From the NCBI RefSeq assembly GCF_040683095.1, contig NZ_JBFBCI010000001.1:186001-250000 (forward strand): a DNA stretch of 64,000 nt. Reading direction: 5' to 3'. Shown in pieces: positions 50,439-59,354 of this stretch; the stretch's first letter is position 1, and each line of letters starts with the position of its first letter. A model generated the notes under the pieces. That model did no database searches. It saw only the letters and a program-made list of their open reading frames with translations, and had not been told where the DNA came from. A program made the translations under genes and the position numbers. The DNA is from Sphaerisporangium sp040683095. Its GTDB lineage: Bacteria; Actinomycetota; Actinomycetes; Streptosporangiales; Streptosporangiaceae.

Positions 50439-52048
50439 GCCGCGTCCTGCGCGCCAGCGCGATCATGGCCGCCGGCACGATGGTGTCCCGCGTGACCGGC
50501 TTCTTCAGGACCGCGGTGCTCGCCTCGGCGATCGGCGTCGCGGCGCTGGGCGACGCGTACAACGTCGCGTTCATGATCCCGATGATGCTGTTCGACTTCC
50601 TCATCGGAGGCGTGCTGAGCAGCGTCGTCGTCCCGATGATCGTGAAGGCGCAGAAGACCGACCCAGACGGCGGCCGGGCGTACGAGCAGCGGCTGATGAC
50701 CGTCGCCACGATGGCGCTCCTCGCGATCGCCGTGGTCGGCGTGGTGTTCGCCCCCGTGCTGGTCGACGTGATCACCACGGACCTCAGCCCGGTCAAGTTC
50801 GACGTGACGGTCAGGCTGACGCGGTACATCCTGCCGCAGATCGCCTTCTTCGGGATCGGCGCCGTCGCGGGCGCCATCCTCAACACCCGTGACAGGTTCG
50901 GGGCGCCGATGTGGGCGCCGGTGCTCAACAACATCGTCGTCATCGCCGTCGGGCTCACCTATCACGTCGTGAGCCGCGCGGGCGCGGACCTCAACGCGGT
51001 GACCTCCTCCGACCTCGCGCTTCTCGGCATCGGCACCACGGCGGGCATCGTCGCGCAGGCGATCATCCTCATCATCGCCGTGCACCGTGTGGGGTTCCGC
51101 TTCGTGCCCCGCCTCGACCTGCGCAACGCCCGGCTGGGCGAGATGGGCAGGATGGGCGCCTGGACGCTGGCGTTCGTCGTGATCAACCAGCTCGGCCTGA
51201 TCGTCACCACCAACCTTGCGACGGGGGCCACCGCCAAAGCCGGGTCTGCGCACGTCGCCGGCTTCACGTCGTACACCCTCTCCTACCAGTTCTTCCAGCT
51301 TCCGTACGGCATCATCGCGGTCTCGGTGATCACCGCGATGCTGCCCCGCATGAGCCGGTACGCGCACGAGGGGCAGTTCGACGCGATCCGCCAGGAGTTC
51401 ACCTCCGGCGTGCGGCTGGTCTCGGCGGCCATCGTGCCGGCCGGGCTGATGCTCATGGTGCTCGGCCCGGCCGTGGCCGTGCTCATCTTCGGGCACGGCA
51501 ACACGTCCATCGACGACGCCCTGAACATCGGGAACGTGCTCCAGGTGTTCGGCCTCGCGCTGGTGCCGTTCTCGATCTACCAGCTCCTGCTGCGGGTCTT
51601 CTACAGCTTCGGCGACACCCGCACCCCGGCGCTGATCGCCGTCGGCAATGTCGTGCTCAACTCCGCTCTGGGGTTCATCCTTTACCTGACGCTGCCGCCG
51701 CGCTTCATCGTCATGGGGCTCGCCCTGTCCTTCACGATGGCGTACGTCCTCGGCGGAGCGGTCGCGTGGCGCCTTGCCGCCGCCAAGGTGGAAGGCGGCC
51801 TCGGCGGCAGGGCCGTCGCGTCCGGCCTGTCGCGCATGTACATCGCGTCGATCCCGGCGGCCGTCATCGCGCTCGCCGCCCTGTGGGTCACCAAGGAGAT
51901 CGCCGGCATCACGCCCCTCAGCTCGGCGATCATGCTGATCGCGGGCGGCGGCGCCGGCGGGCTGATCTACCTGGTCGCGTCCCAGAGAATGCGCATCGCC
52001 GAGATCACTTCGATCATTGGACTTGTGGCCGGACGGGTAGGCCGCTAG
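50435..52048 (+). CDS. murJ: Lipid II flippase MurJ
   Basis: 537 residues with fourteen predicted spans. The MviN/MurJ start GTMVSRVTGFFRTAVLASAI and the mid region FVVINQLGLIVTTNLATGAT, SYTLSYQFFQLPYGIIAVSV and PRMSRYAHEGQF are conserved. It flips lipid II to the outer face of the membrane for peptidoglycan synthesis. Unlike the mycobacterial protein, it has no fused pseudokinase; that part is encoded by the next gene. ATGA overlap with DUF6049. Confidence 0.95.
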   Translation: MSRVLRASAIMAAGTMVSRVTGFFRTAVLASAIGVAALGDAYNVAFMIPMMLFDFLIGGVLSSVVVPMIVKAQKTDPDGGRAYEQRLMTVATMALLAIAVVGVVFAPVLVDVITTDLSPVKFDVTVRLTRYILPQIAFFGIGAVAGAILNTRDRFGAPMWAPVLNNIVVIAVGLTYHVVSRAGADLNAVTSSDLALLGIGTTAGIVAQAIILIIAVHRVGFRFVPRLDLRNARLGEMGRMGAWTLAFVVINQLGLIVTTNLATGATAKAGSAHVAGFTSYTLSYQFFQLPYGIIAVSVITAMLPRMSRYAHEGQFDAIRQEFTSGVRLVSAAIVPAGLMLMVLGPAVAVLIFGHGNTSIDDALNIGNVLQVFGLALVPFSIYQLLLRVFYSFGDTRTPALIAVGNVVLNSALGFILYLTLPPRFIVMGLALSFTMAYVLGGAVAWRLAAAKVEGGLGGRAVASGLSRMYIASIPAAVIALAALWVTKEIAGITPLSSAIMLIAGGGAGGLIYLVASQRMRIAEITSIIGLVAGRVGR

Positions 52049-52227
52049 GCATAGGAACCGCGAAGTCCGGTTCGCCCGTGTTCCAAGGGCAACACGGGCG
52101 GGACCCACTCCGGACTACCATGGTGCCGGTGCGCGGTGGACACCGGGCACGGCCGGCGGACGAGGAGCAGGAGGGGCGTGGGGATATTCGCTCGGACATC
52201 GCCCACGTCCAGGGAGAGGAACGCCTC

Positions 52228-53730
52228 ATGAGCGCCCCTGCCGTGGAGCCCGGCGGCCGTCTGGCCGACCGGTTCCGCCTGGAAGACCGCGTCAGCGAGT
52301 CGGGTGGCGCCACCTTGTGGAAGGCCATCGACGAGGTGCTGGCGCGGCCCGTCTGCGTTCTCACGCTTTCCCCGGAGTTCGAGCGCGTCGCCGAGGTCGT
52401 CACCGCGGCCCGCGGGGCGAGCCGGCTCACCGACCCGCGCCTCACCCAGGTCTTCGACGCCGCCGAAGAGGACGGCCAGGCCTACGTCGTGAGCGAGTGG
52501 GTCACCGGCGAGACGCTCACCGACATGGTGTCCTCGGGGCCGATGGCGCCCGAGCGCGCGGCTGCGCTGGTCGCGGAGGCCGCCGAGGCGGTCGCCCACG
52601 CCCACCAGGCCGGGCTCGCCCACCTGTGCCTCACCCCCGACCGCCTGATCTGGACGGCCGGGAACACCGTCAAGCTTCTCGGCCTCGCCGTGGACGCCGC
52701 CCTGTGCGCCGTCGAGAGCGAGGATGCCGCCCGCGAGGACGCGCAGGGCCTCGGGCGCCTGCTCTACACCGCGCTGACCGGCCACTGGCCCGGCGAGGGC
52801 GAGGTCGACCTCCCCCCGGCCCCGCTGGACGACGGCAAGATCTGCACCCCACGCCAGGTCACGGCGGGCGTCCCCGGCTTCCTCGACGCGATCACATGCC
52901 GGGCGCTGCTCCAGGAGCCGCGCCGCGGCCTTCCCCCGCTCGCCACCCCGGCCGACGTCGCCGAGGCGCTGGCCGAGGTGCCGAGGCCCGCGCCCGTGCC
53001 CGTGTCGGCGATCCCGCCGGCCCTCGGCTTCCGCTCCGAGGCGCCCGACGACCTTGGCCAGATGACCGCGCCACCCCGGCAGGAGATCTCCCGTCCGCCC
53101 GTGCAGCTCAGGCCGCCCCGCTCCGGCGGCGTGGCCGGCCGCGTCCTGGTGACCGTCGTCATCCTGCTGATCATCGCCGCGGTGGGCATCGGCGCGTGGA
53201 CTCTGGGGCAGAGCCTCGGCAAGCGCGAGACGACGGCCAGCCCGTCGGCGTCCGCCTCCAAGCCGCCGCCACCGAAGGTCGTCGCGGTCAAGCCGTCGAG
53301 CGCCACGGGCTTCGACCCGCTCGGCGACGACCTCACCGAGCATCCCGAGATCGCCCACCTCGCCATCGACGGCAAGGCGTCCACCGAGTGGCACACGCTG
53401 AGCTACCAGAGCGCCGAGATGGGAGGGCTGAAGGAAGGTGTCGGGCTGCTGCTCGACATGGGCACGGCGATCCCGGTGTCGGACGTCGTGGTGTCGCTGG
53501 GCGACCGCCCCGGGGCGTCCATCCAGCTCAAGGTGGGTGACAGCCCCGATCTGAAGGCGCTCAGGACGGTCGCGAAGCAGGAGAACGTCTCCGGCACGGT
53601 GACCCTCACACCGGAGAAGGCGACCACCGGTCGGTACGTTGTGATCTGGTTTACGCGCCTTCCAGCGTTTGACGCGAAGTTTCGTGGCACCATCTATGAG
53701 GTAGTGGTGAACTCTCCCGGATCGGCCTAA
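52228..53730 (+). CDS. Membrane pseudokinase with extracellular discoidin-like domain (MurJ-associated)
   Basis: 500 residues from the ATG at 52228, eight bases after AGGGAGAGG. A Ser/Thr kinase-like domain spans residues 14-275, but it lacks the essential residues: the VAxK strand reads VCVLTLS, the HRD loop HLCLTPDRL, and the DFG position LGLAVDA. It is therefore a pseudokinase. One membrane span (about 306-329) leads to a Pro/Ser linker and a C-terminal beta domain (HLAIDGKASTEWHTL, TTGRYVVIWFTRLP) like the F5/8 type C fold. In mycobacteria the same two domains are fused to MurJ and bind FhaA; here they are separate. Confidence 0.85.
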   Translation: MSAPAVEPGGRLADRFRLEDRVSESGGATLWKAIDEVLARPVCVLTLSPEFERVAEVVTAARGASRLTDPRLTQVFDAAEEDGQAYVVSEWVTGETLTDMVSSGPMAPERAAALVAEAAEAVAHAHQAGLAHLCLTPDRLIWTAGNTVKLLGLAVDAALCAVESEDAAREDAQGLGRLLYTALTGHWPGEGEVDLPPAPLDDGKICTPRQVTAGVPGFLDAITCRALLQEPRRGLPPLATPADVAEALAEVPRPAPVPVSAIPPALGFRSEAPDDLGQMTAPPRQEISRPPVQLRPPRSGGVAGRVLVTVVILLIIAAVGIGAWTLGQSLGKRETTASPSASASKPPPPKVVAVKPSSATGFDPLGDDLTEHPEIAHLAIDGKASTEWHTLSYQSAEMGGLKEGVGLLLDMGTAIPVSDVVVSLGDRPGASIQLKVGDSPDLKALRTVAKQENVSGTVTLTPEKATTGRYVVIWFTRLPAFDAKFRGTIYEVVVNSPGSA

Positions 53731-53743
53731 CAGGACACGCGTT

Positions 53744-54388
53744 GTGAACCTTCCCCCCGATAGCCCACCGGCGGCACAGCAGGCCGCAGGGTCTGCGTCG
53801 ACCGACGCCGACCTGCTGACCCGCCATATCGGCGGCGATCCACACGCATTCAGCGAGATCGTCCGCCGCCACCGAGATCGCATGTGGGCCGTGGCCCTGC
53901 GCACTCTCGGCGACCCGGACGAAGCGGCCGACGCCGTCCAGGACGCCTTCGTCTCCGCCTACCGCAAGGCCGACAGCTTTCGCGGCGAGGCGGCGGTCAC
54001 CACATGGCTGCACCGCATCGTCGTCAACGCCTGTCTCGACCGTATGCGCCGCAAGTCGATCCGCCCCGTCGCCGACGACGAGCTCGTCGAGGCCGCCGAG
54101 CGGGACACGCCGATCCCCGACCACACGGGCGATCGCGACGTGTCCATGGAGGTCTCGGCCGCGCTCAAGCTCCTCCCAACCGACCAGCGGGCCGCGTTGG
54201 TGCTGGTCGACATGATGGGCTACTCCGTGGAGGACGCCGCCCAGGTGCTCGAGGTGCCCACCGGCACGATCAAGAGCCGCTGCGCGCGGGGTCGCGCGAA
54301 ACTCGCCCCAATTCTTTCGCATCTGCGGAACCGATCCGACCTAACTCGCGTCTCATCCGCGAAGGGAGCAGAACTTCGTGACGGGTGA
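53744..54388 (+). CDS. sigM: ECF RNA polymerase sigma factor SigM
   Basis: 214 residues. Region 2 contains FSEIVRRHRDRMWAVALRTL, DEAADAVQDAFVSAYRKADS and TTWLHRIVVNACLDRMRRKS; region 4 contains LLPTDQRAALVLVDMMGYSV and VPTGTIKSRCARGRAKL. Position between murJ and trxBA, with an anti-sigma gene behind it, is the SigM locus of actinomycetes. GTG start; the ribosome-binding site is weak. It probably responds to oxidative or envelope stress. Confidence 0.93.
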   Translation: MNLPPDSPPAAQQAAGSASTDADLLTRHIGGDPHAFSEIVRRHRDRMWAVALRTLGDPDEAADAVQDAFVSAYRKADSFRGEAAVTTWLHRIVVNACLDRMRRKSIRPVADDELVEAAERDTPIPDHTGDRDVSMEVSAALKLLPTDQRAALVLVDMMGYSVEDAAQVLEVPTGTIKSRCARGRAKLAPILSHLRNRSDLTRVSSAKGAELRDG

Positions 54389-55346
54389 TACGCACTACGA
54401 CCTCGAGGTCCTCGCCGAACTGGCCGAAGGTCTTCTCGACGTCGCCACTGCCGCGCGGGTACGCGAGCATCTCGCGATCTGCGACCCCTGCGGCGAGAGC
54501 CTCGCCGAGCTGGCGGCGGTCCGCGAGGTTCTCGCGGCCATGCCGGTGCCGGCGATGCCCATGGGTGTCGCGCTTCGCATCGACAAGGCGCTGGCCGCCG
54601 AGGCGGAGACCAGGCGTGAAGGGGGCCTCAAGCTCGACGAGGCGCCCGACTGGGACCGCATCATGGCGGACTCCCCCTGGGAGACGCCCGCGCCGCTTCC
54701 CGAGATGCCCGTGGAGCCCCCGGCCGTCGAGCGGCCCGAGGAGGTCGTCCCCCTCGGCATCGTCGCCGACGACGGCTCCATCGTCCCGGCCAGGCGCACG
54801 CGCAGGACGTCCCGGCGGCGCTCCTGGGCGATGCCCGTGGCGGCGAGCGTCGCGGCGGCGGTCGTGATCGGCGGGGCAGGCCTCACCGCGAACATGCTGA
54901 TGGCCTCCGGCTCGGGCACGGGGTCGGCGCCTCCCGTCGCCCTGCCGCAGCCCACGCACAGCCCGGCACCGTCCAGGAGCCACGAGATCAGGCCGGGCTC
55001 GGCGCAGGCCGACTACCCTGTCGCCAAGAGCGACTACAACTACTCCAGCAGCGTCCTGGACGGCCCGCTGGCCACGTACGTCGGCGCGACCGGCCCCGGA
55101 ACCGGCAGCTCGGCCACGGCCGACGCCGCCGTCACGCGCTGCGTGGCGAAGATCTCCGCCCGCGTCGGCAAGAAGCTCGGCGTGAAGGCGCCGAAGCCGA
55201 TCGGCGTCGACCAGGGGTTCTACGAGGGCAACGAGGCCACCGTCATGGCCTTCTGGAAGGACCGCTTCCGCAACGCCGTCTACGTCTACGTCGTCGACGA
55301 CAACTGCACCAACGTGCGTCCGCCGGCCGTGAGCCGCTGGCAGTAG
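54378..55346 (+). CDS. Zinc-binding anti-sigma factor of SigM
   Basis: 322 residues, GTG start overlapping the sigM stop by 11 bases. N-terminal ZAS motif HLAICDPC (His31, Cys35, Cys38). An acidic/Pro-rich middle, one membrane span near residues 150-172 and an extracytoplasmic C-terminal domain follow, with a partly conserved CVAKISARVGKKLG and DDNCTNVRPP. It should hold SigM inactive at the membrane until stress disrupts the zinc site or an external signal arrives. Confidence 0.9.
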   Translation: MTGDTHYDLEVLAELAEGLLDVATAARVREHLAICDPCGESLAELAAVREVLAAMPVPAMPMGVALRIDKALAAEAETRREGGLKLDEAPDWDRIMADSPWETPAPLPEMPVEPPAVERPEEVVPLGIVADDGSIVPARRTRRTSRRRSWAMPVAASVAAAVVIGGAGLTANMLMASGSGTGSAPPVALPQPTHSPAPSRSHEIRPGSAQADYPVAKSDYNYSSSVLDGPLATYVGATGPGTGSSATADAAVTRCVAKISARVGKKLGVKAPKPIGVDQGFYEGNEATVMAFWKDRFRNAVYVYVVDDNCTNVRPPAVSRWQ

Positions 55347-55390
55347 TCGGCCGGTCACCATCGGCCATCGCGGCCGCCCGCACGCGTCAC

Positions 55391-55425
55391 CGAAGTCCCC
55401 CGGGGAGTACCCTCGGGGGACTTCG
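55391..55425 (+). terminator. Terminator after the sigM operon
   Basis: CGAAGTCCCCCG pairs perfectly (12 bp) with CGGGGGACTTCG. Confidence 0.85.
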
Positions 55426-55453
55426 CCGTGTCAGGGCGGCGCATGGGCGGGGC

Positions 55454-55480
55454 GGGAATCTCCGACGCCTAGGATCTGTT
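55454..55480 (+). promoter_or_regulatory. SigR-type promoter of trxBA
   Basis: GGGAAT (55454-55459), exactly 18 bases, then GTT (55478-55480). This equals the SigR consensus GGGAAT-N18-GTT that drives trxBA in Streptomyces, about 120 bases before the coding start. Confidence 0.85.
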
Positions 55481-55603
55481 GAGGCGACTGGCATCGACGA
55501 ACAGGTAGGAACAAGGCCGGGGCCGGTCGCGGCGACGTGTCCCGGCGGGTCGTACCAGGGAGTCGAGCGAGTGACCACCCACGGGCATGAAAGGCCAAAG
55601 AGC

Positions 55604-56539
55604 GTGAGCGACGTCCGGAATGTCATCATCATCGGGTCGGGGCCGGCCGGTTACACGGCCGCGGTCTACGCCGCGCGCGCGGACCTGAATCCGCTGGTGT
55701 TCGAGGGCTCCGTCACCGCCGGTGGCGCGCTCATGAACACCACGGACGTCGAGAACTTCCCCGGCTTCCCCGACGGCATCCTCGGCCCCGAGCTGATGGA
55801 CAACTTCCGCAAGCAGGCGGAACGGTTCGGCGCCGAGCTCCTGGCCGACGACGTGATCGAGGTCGACCTCACCCAGACCCCCAAGGTGGTCAAGACCCAC
55901 ACCGAGACCTACTACGCGAAGACCGTGATCGTCGCGACCGGTTCCGGGTACCGCCAGCTCGGCCTGCCGAGCGAGAAGCGGCTGTCGGGCCGCGGCGTGT
56001 CGTGGTGTGCGACGTGTGACGGCTTCTTCTTCCGCGACCAGGACATCGTGGTGGTCGGCGGTGGCGACACGGCCATGGAGGAGGCCACCTTCCTCAGCCG
56101 GTTCGCCCGGTCGGTGACGGTGGTCCACCGGCGTGACACGCTGCGGGCCAGCAAGATCATGCAGGACCGCGCCTTCGCGAACGAGAAGATCCGCTTCGTC
56201 TGGGACAGCGTGGTCACCGACATCGTCGGCGACACCAAGGTCAGCGCCGTCAAGCTCCAGAACCTCAAGACCGGCGAGGAGACCGAGCTTCCGGTGACGG
56301 GCGTCTTCATCGCGATCGGCCACGACCCGCGCAGCGAGCTCTTCAAGGGCCAGCTCGAACTGGACGACGAGGGCTACGTCGTGGTGGACGCGCCGACCAC
56401 CCGGACGAACATCGACGGCGTCTTCGCCGCCGGCGACGTCGTCGACCACACCTACCGCCAGGCGATCACCGCCGCGGGCACCGGCTGTTCCGCGTCGATC
56501 GACGCCGAGCGCTGGCTCGCGGACCACGCCACCGCCTGA
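55604..56539 (+). CDS. trxB: Thioredoxin reductase
   Basis: 311 residues from GTG at 55604 (MSDVRNVIIIGSGPAGYTAA); an in-frame GTG at 55571 behind GGGAG would add eleven residues. FAD motif GSGPAGYTA (11-19), redox pair C135-ATC-138 (SWCATCDG) and NADPH motif GGGDTAMEEA are intact. It reduces thioredoxin with NADPH. trxA follows after 40 bases. Confidence 0.97.
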   Translation: MSDVRNVIIIGSGPAGYTAAVYAARADLNPLVFEGSVTAGGALMNTTDVENFPGFPDGILGPELMDNFRKQAERFGAELLADDVIEVDLTQTPKVVKTHTETYYAKTVIVATGSGYRQLGLPSEKRLSGRGVSWCATCDGFFFRDQDIVVVGGGDTAMEEATFLSRFARSVTVVHRRDTLRASKIMQDRAFANEKIRFVWDSVVTDIVGDTKVSAVKLQNLKTGEETELPVTGVFIAIGHDPRSELFKGQLELDDEGYVVVDAPTTRTNIDGVFAAGDVVDHTYRQAITAAGTGCSASIDAERWLADHATA

Positions 56540-56579
56540 CGCGCGCCACGCCACCGCCTACCAGTTAAGGGAGAGAACC

Positions 56580-56903
56580 TTGGGCGAGATCAAGTCAGTG
56601 ACCGACGCCACCTTCGACGCCGAAGTCCTCAAGAGCGACAAGCCCGTCCTCGTGGACTTCTGGGCCGAGTGGTGCGGTCCGTGCCGCCAGGTGGCGCCGA
56701 TCCTGCAGGAGATCGCTACCGAGCACGCCGACAAGCTCACCATCGTCAAGATCAACATTGACGAGAATCCTCAGACTCCGCGGGACTACGGCGTACTCCA
56801 GATTCCGACCCTGAACGTCTATAAGGGTGGAGAGGTCGTGAAGCAGATCATCGGCGCAAAGCCGAAGGCCATGCTGCTGCGCGAGCTCGACGGCGTCATC
56901 TGA
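56580..56903 (+). CDS. trxA: Thioredoxin
   Basis: 107 residues, TTG start behind GGGAGAG. Active site WCGPC (31-35), cis-Pro loop QIPTLN. It acts as the general protein-disulfide reductant, regenerated by TrxB. Length is standard. The only oddity is the TTG start. Confidence 0.97.
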   Translation: MGEIKSVTDATFDAEVLKSDKPVLVDFWAEWCGPCRQVAPILQEIATEHADKLTIVKINIDENPQTPRDYGVLQIPTLNVYKGGEVVKQIIGAKPKAMLLRELDGVI

Positions 56904-56960
56904 CGCCCCTGCGGCTCCGACGAGCCGTACCACCGCTTCCGAGCGGCACACCCCACCCAG

Positions 56961-56992
56961 GAGCCCCCCACGCCCGACGGCGCGGGGGGCTC
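56961..56992 (+). terminator. Terminator of trxBA
   Basis: GAGCCCCCC pairs with GGGGGGCTC around a 14-nt loop. Confidence 0.85.
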
Positions 56993-57045
56993 TGTGGCGT
57001 TCTGGACTGGTTCGTCAGGGCCGGGCCCGGGAGGCTGAGAGCGCC

Positions 57046-57717
57046 TCAGACGGGGCGCAGCGCGCGTTCCGGGGTCATGGAGCCCAGCAGCCGTTCCAGG
57101 GCCACCTCGACGTCCTCACGCCATGAGGCGGCGGTCTTCAGCTCCAGCCGGAGACGCGGGTAGCGCAGATGAGGGCGAACCGTCTTGAACCCGACCGCCA
57201 GTAGGTACTCGGCGGGGATGACGCACCCAGGCTCCTCCCACTTCAGGTCGCCGAACGCCTCGATCGCCCGGACCCCGCGCCGCGTGAGATCCTTCGCGAC
57301 GCCCTGGATGAGCATGCGCCCGAGGCCGCCGCCGGAGAACTCCGACACGATGTGCGCGGTCATCAGCAGGACGGCGTCCGCGCTCACCGGCGAGGTGGGA
57401 AAGGCGACCGAGCGCGGGACGTACAGCGGGGGAGCGTATAGGACGAAACCGGCCGGCACTCCGTCCACGTAGCAGATCTTCCCGCAACTGCCCCATTCCA
57501 GGAGCGTCGCGGAGATCCATGCCTCTTTTTCCAGCCCGGGGTCTCCCGCCATCTGGGCGCGTTCTCCGCTGACCGGGTCGAGTTCCCAGAACACGCACCG
57601 CCGGCAGCGGCGCGGTAGATCATCAAGATTGTCGAGCGTGACGTTCACGAGCCGGCGCGACACCTCAGGGCCCCCAATCCTTGCGAGACGAGCGCGAGTC
57701 ATGGCGAGAAAGCGCAC
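57046..57717 (-). CDS. GNAT family N-acetyltransferase
   Basis: 223 residues as a GTG start at 57717; the ATG at 57702 is an alternative. The GNAT acetyl-CoA site is visible around SEFSGGGLGRMLIQGVAKDL, preceded by the strand VDGVPAGFVLYAP. An N-terminal CRRCVFWEL carries two close cysteines. It is conserved beside trxA and the parAB region in actinomycetes. Substrate unknown. Convergent with trxA. Confidence 0.85.
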   Translation of the reverse strand: MRFLAMTRARLARIGGPEVSRRLVNVTLDNLDDLPRRCRRCVFWELDPVSGERAQMAGDPGLEKEAWISATLLEWGSCGKICYVDGVPAGFVLYAPPLYVPRSVAFPTSPVSADAVLLMTAHIVSEFSGGGLGRMLIQGVAKDLTRRGVRAIEAFGDLKWEEPGCVIPAEYLLAVGFKTVRPHLRYPRLRLELKTAASWREDVEVALERLLGSMTPERALRPV

Positions 57718-57950
57718 GAATTACGGGCGTCTCCAGACTGGCATGGTAGCCGAGTGAAAGCGGCGTACGGCGGTCCTGGCCCTCGACCCGCACGGGGTTC
57801 CTCGCCCGGGACCCCCAATGCAGCGCGCAAATTGTTCGCTTTGCCCGCGAAAGGCGCTCTAAGTGAAGTAATTACCCAGGGCCTGGCCGTTCACTGCCGT
57901 ACCCTGGTGTCTTCGCAAGGACCTAGTCGGCTACGACGAGGAGGTGGACC

Positions 57951-59276
57951 GTGACGCAAGAGCAGGATCACGGTCGGAGCACGGCGGCCCACGGGTCGCG
58001 CATCGACGCCTACATCGACCGGTACGCAGCACGCGCGGCCGGGATGGTGGCCTCCGAGGTCCGAGCTCTTTTCGCCGTCGCGTCGAGGCCCGAGGTGGTC
58101 TCGCTGGCCGGCGGCATGCCGTACGTCACGGCCCTCCCCCTCGACAGCGTGGGCGAGCTCGTCGCCGACCTGGTCGCCCGGCGCGGCACGGTGGCGCTCC
58201 AGTACGGCTCCGGCCAGGGCGACCCCGCCCTGCGCGAGCAGATCTGCGAGGTCATGCGCCTGGAGGGCATCGAGGCGAACGCCGACGACGTCGTCGTCAC
58301 CGTCGGGTCGCAGCAGGCCCTCGACCTGGTCACCCGCATCTTCATCGACCCCGGCGACGTCGTGCTCGCCGAGGGGCCGTCCTACGTCGGCGCGCTCGGC
58401 ACGTTCGCGGCCTACGAGGCGTCCGTCGTGCACGTCGCCATGGACGACCATGGGCTCGTCCCCGAGGCCCTCGCCGAGACGATCGCGTCGGTGGCGCGCC
58501 AGGGCCGCCGCGTCAAGTTCCTCTACACCATCCCCAACTTCCAGAACCCCGCGGGCGTCACGCTCAGCGCCGAACGCCGCCGCCAGGTGATGGAGATCTG
58601 CCGCCGCGCCGGCCTCCTGGTCGTGGAGGACAACCCTTACGGGCTGCTCGGCTTCGACGGCGACCCCATGCGGGCGTTAAGGGCGGACGACCCGGACGGC
58701 GTGGTCTATCTGGGGTCGTTCTCCAAGACCCTGGCCCCGGGTTTCCGCGTCGGCTGGGCACTCGCGCCGCACGCCGTCCGCGACAAGCTGGTGCTCGCGA
58801 TGGAGTCGGCCGTGCTCTCCCATTCGAGCTTCGCCCAACTCGCCGTCGGGCAGTATCTCGCCACCCAGCCGTGGCGCGAGCAGATCAAGTCGTTCCGCGA
58901 GCTCTACCGCGAGCGCCGTGACACCATGCTCGCCGCGCTGGAGGCGCTCATGCCGCCCGGCTGTGTCTGGACGCGGCCCGCGGGCGGCTTCTTCGTGTGG
59001 ATGACGCTGCCCGAGGGCCTGGACTCCAAAGCGATCCTGCCGCGCGCCGTCGCCGAGCGGGTGGCCTTCGTCCCGGGCACCGGCTTCTACGCCGACCGCT
59101 CGGGCGCCCGCAACATGCGCCTGTCGTACTGCTACCCCGAACCCGACCGCATCCGCGAGGGGGTTCGGCGCCTGGCGGGCGTGATCCAGCAGGAACTGCT
59201 GATCCGCGACACGTTCGGCACGGGCTCGGCGCCGACCCACTCCGGGGTCGACACCCCCGGACCCGACCTAGCCTGA
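57951..59276 (+). CDS. PLP-dependent aminotransferase (class I/II, LysN/ARO8-like)
   Basis: 441 residues, GTG start. The fold-type I signature is complete: EGPSYVGALGTFAAYEASVV, PNFQNPAGVTLS, EDNPYGLLGF, and PLP-Lys259 in SFSKTLAPGFRVGW. It has no GntR DNA-binding domain, so it is a free enzyme of the 2-aminoadipate/aromatic aminotransferase group. Substrate uncertain. A terminator and the ATP-grasp ligase gene follow. Confidence 0.88.
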   Translation: MTQEQDHGRSTAAHGSRIDAYIDRYAARAAGMVASEVRALFAVASRPEVVSLAGGMPYVTALPLDSVGELVADLVARRGTVALQYGSGQGDPALREQICEVMRLEGIEANADDVVVTVGSQQALDLVTRIFIDPGDVVLAEGPSYVGALGTFAAYEASVVHVAMDDHGLVPEALAETIASVARQGRRVKFLYTIPNFQNPAGVTLSAERRRQVMEICRRAGLLVVEDNPYGLLGFDGDPMRALRADDPDGVVYLGSFSKTLAPGFRVGWALAPHAVRDKLVLAMESAVLSHSSFAQLAVGQYLATQPWREQIKSFRELYRERRDTMLAALEALMPPGCVWTRPAGGFFVWMTLPEGLDSKAILPRAVAERVAFVPGTGFYADRSGARNMRLSYCYPEPDRIREGVRRLAGVIQQELLIRDTFGTGSAPTHSGVDTPGPDLA

Positions 59277-59293
59277 ATACATCACCTGGTGGT

Positions 59294-59318
59294 GCCCCCG
59301 TCCCGGCCGGGCGGGGGC
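59294..59318 (+). terminator. Hairpin after the aminotransferase
   Basis: GCCCCCG pairs with CGGGGGC around an 11-nt loop between two genes in the same direction; a weak terminator or attenuator. Confidence 0.55.
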
Positions 59319-59354
59319 GCCTCCCTCTATCCATCGAAGTAAGAAAGGTCCTCG

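Noticed and set aside
49097..52048. Long open frame merging DUF6049 and MurJ (983 codons)
   Set aside because: The first third is a shadow frame in DUF6049. The true MurJ start is the ATG at 50435 overlapping the DUF6049 stop.
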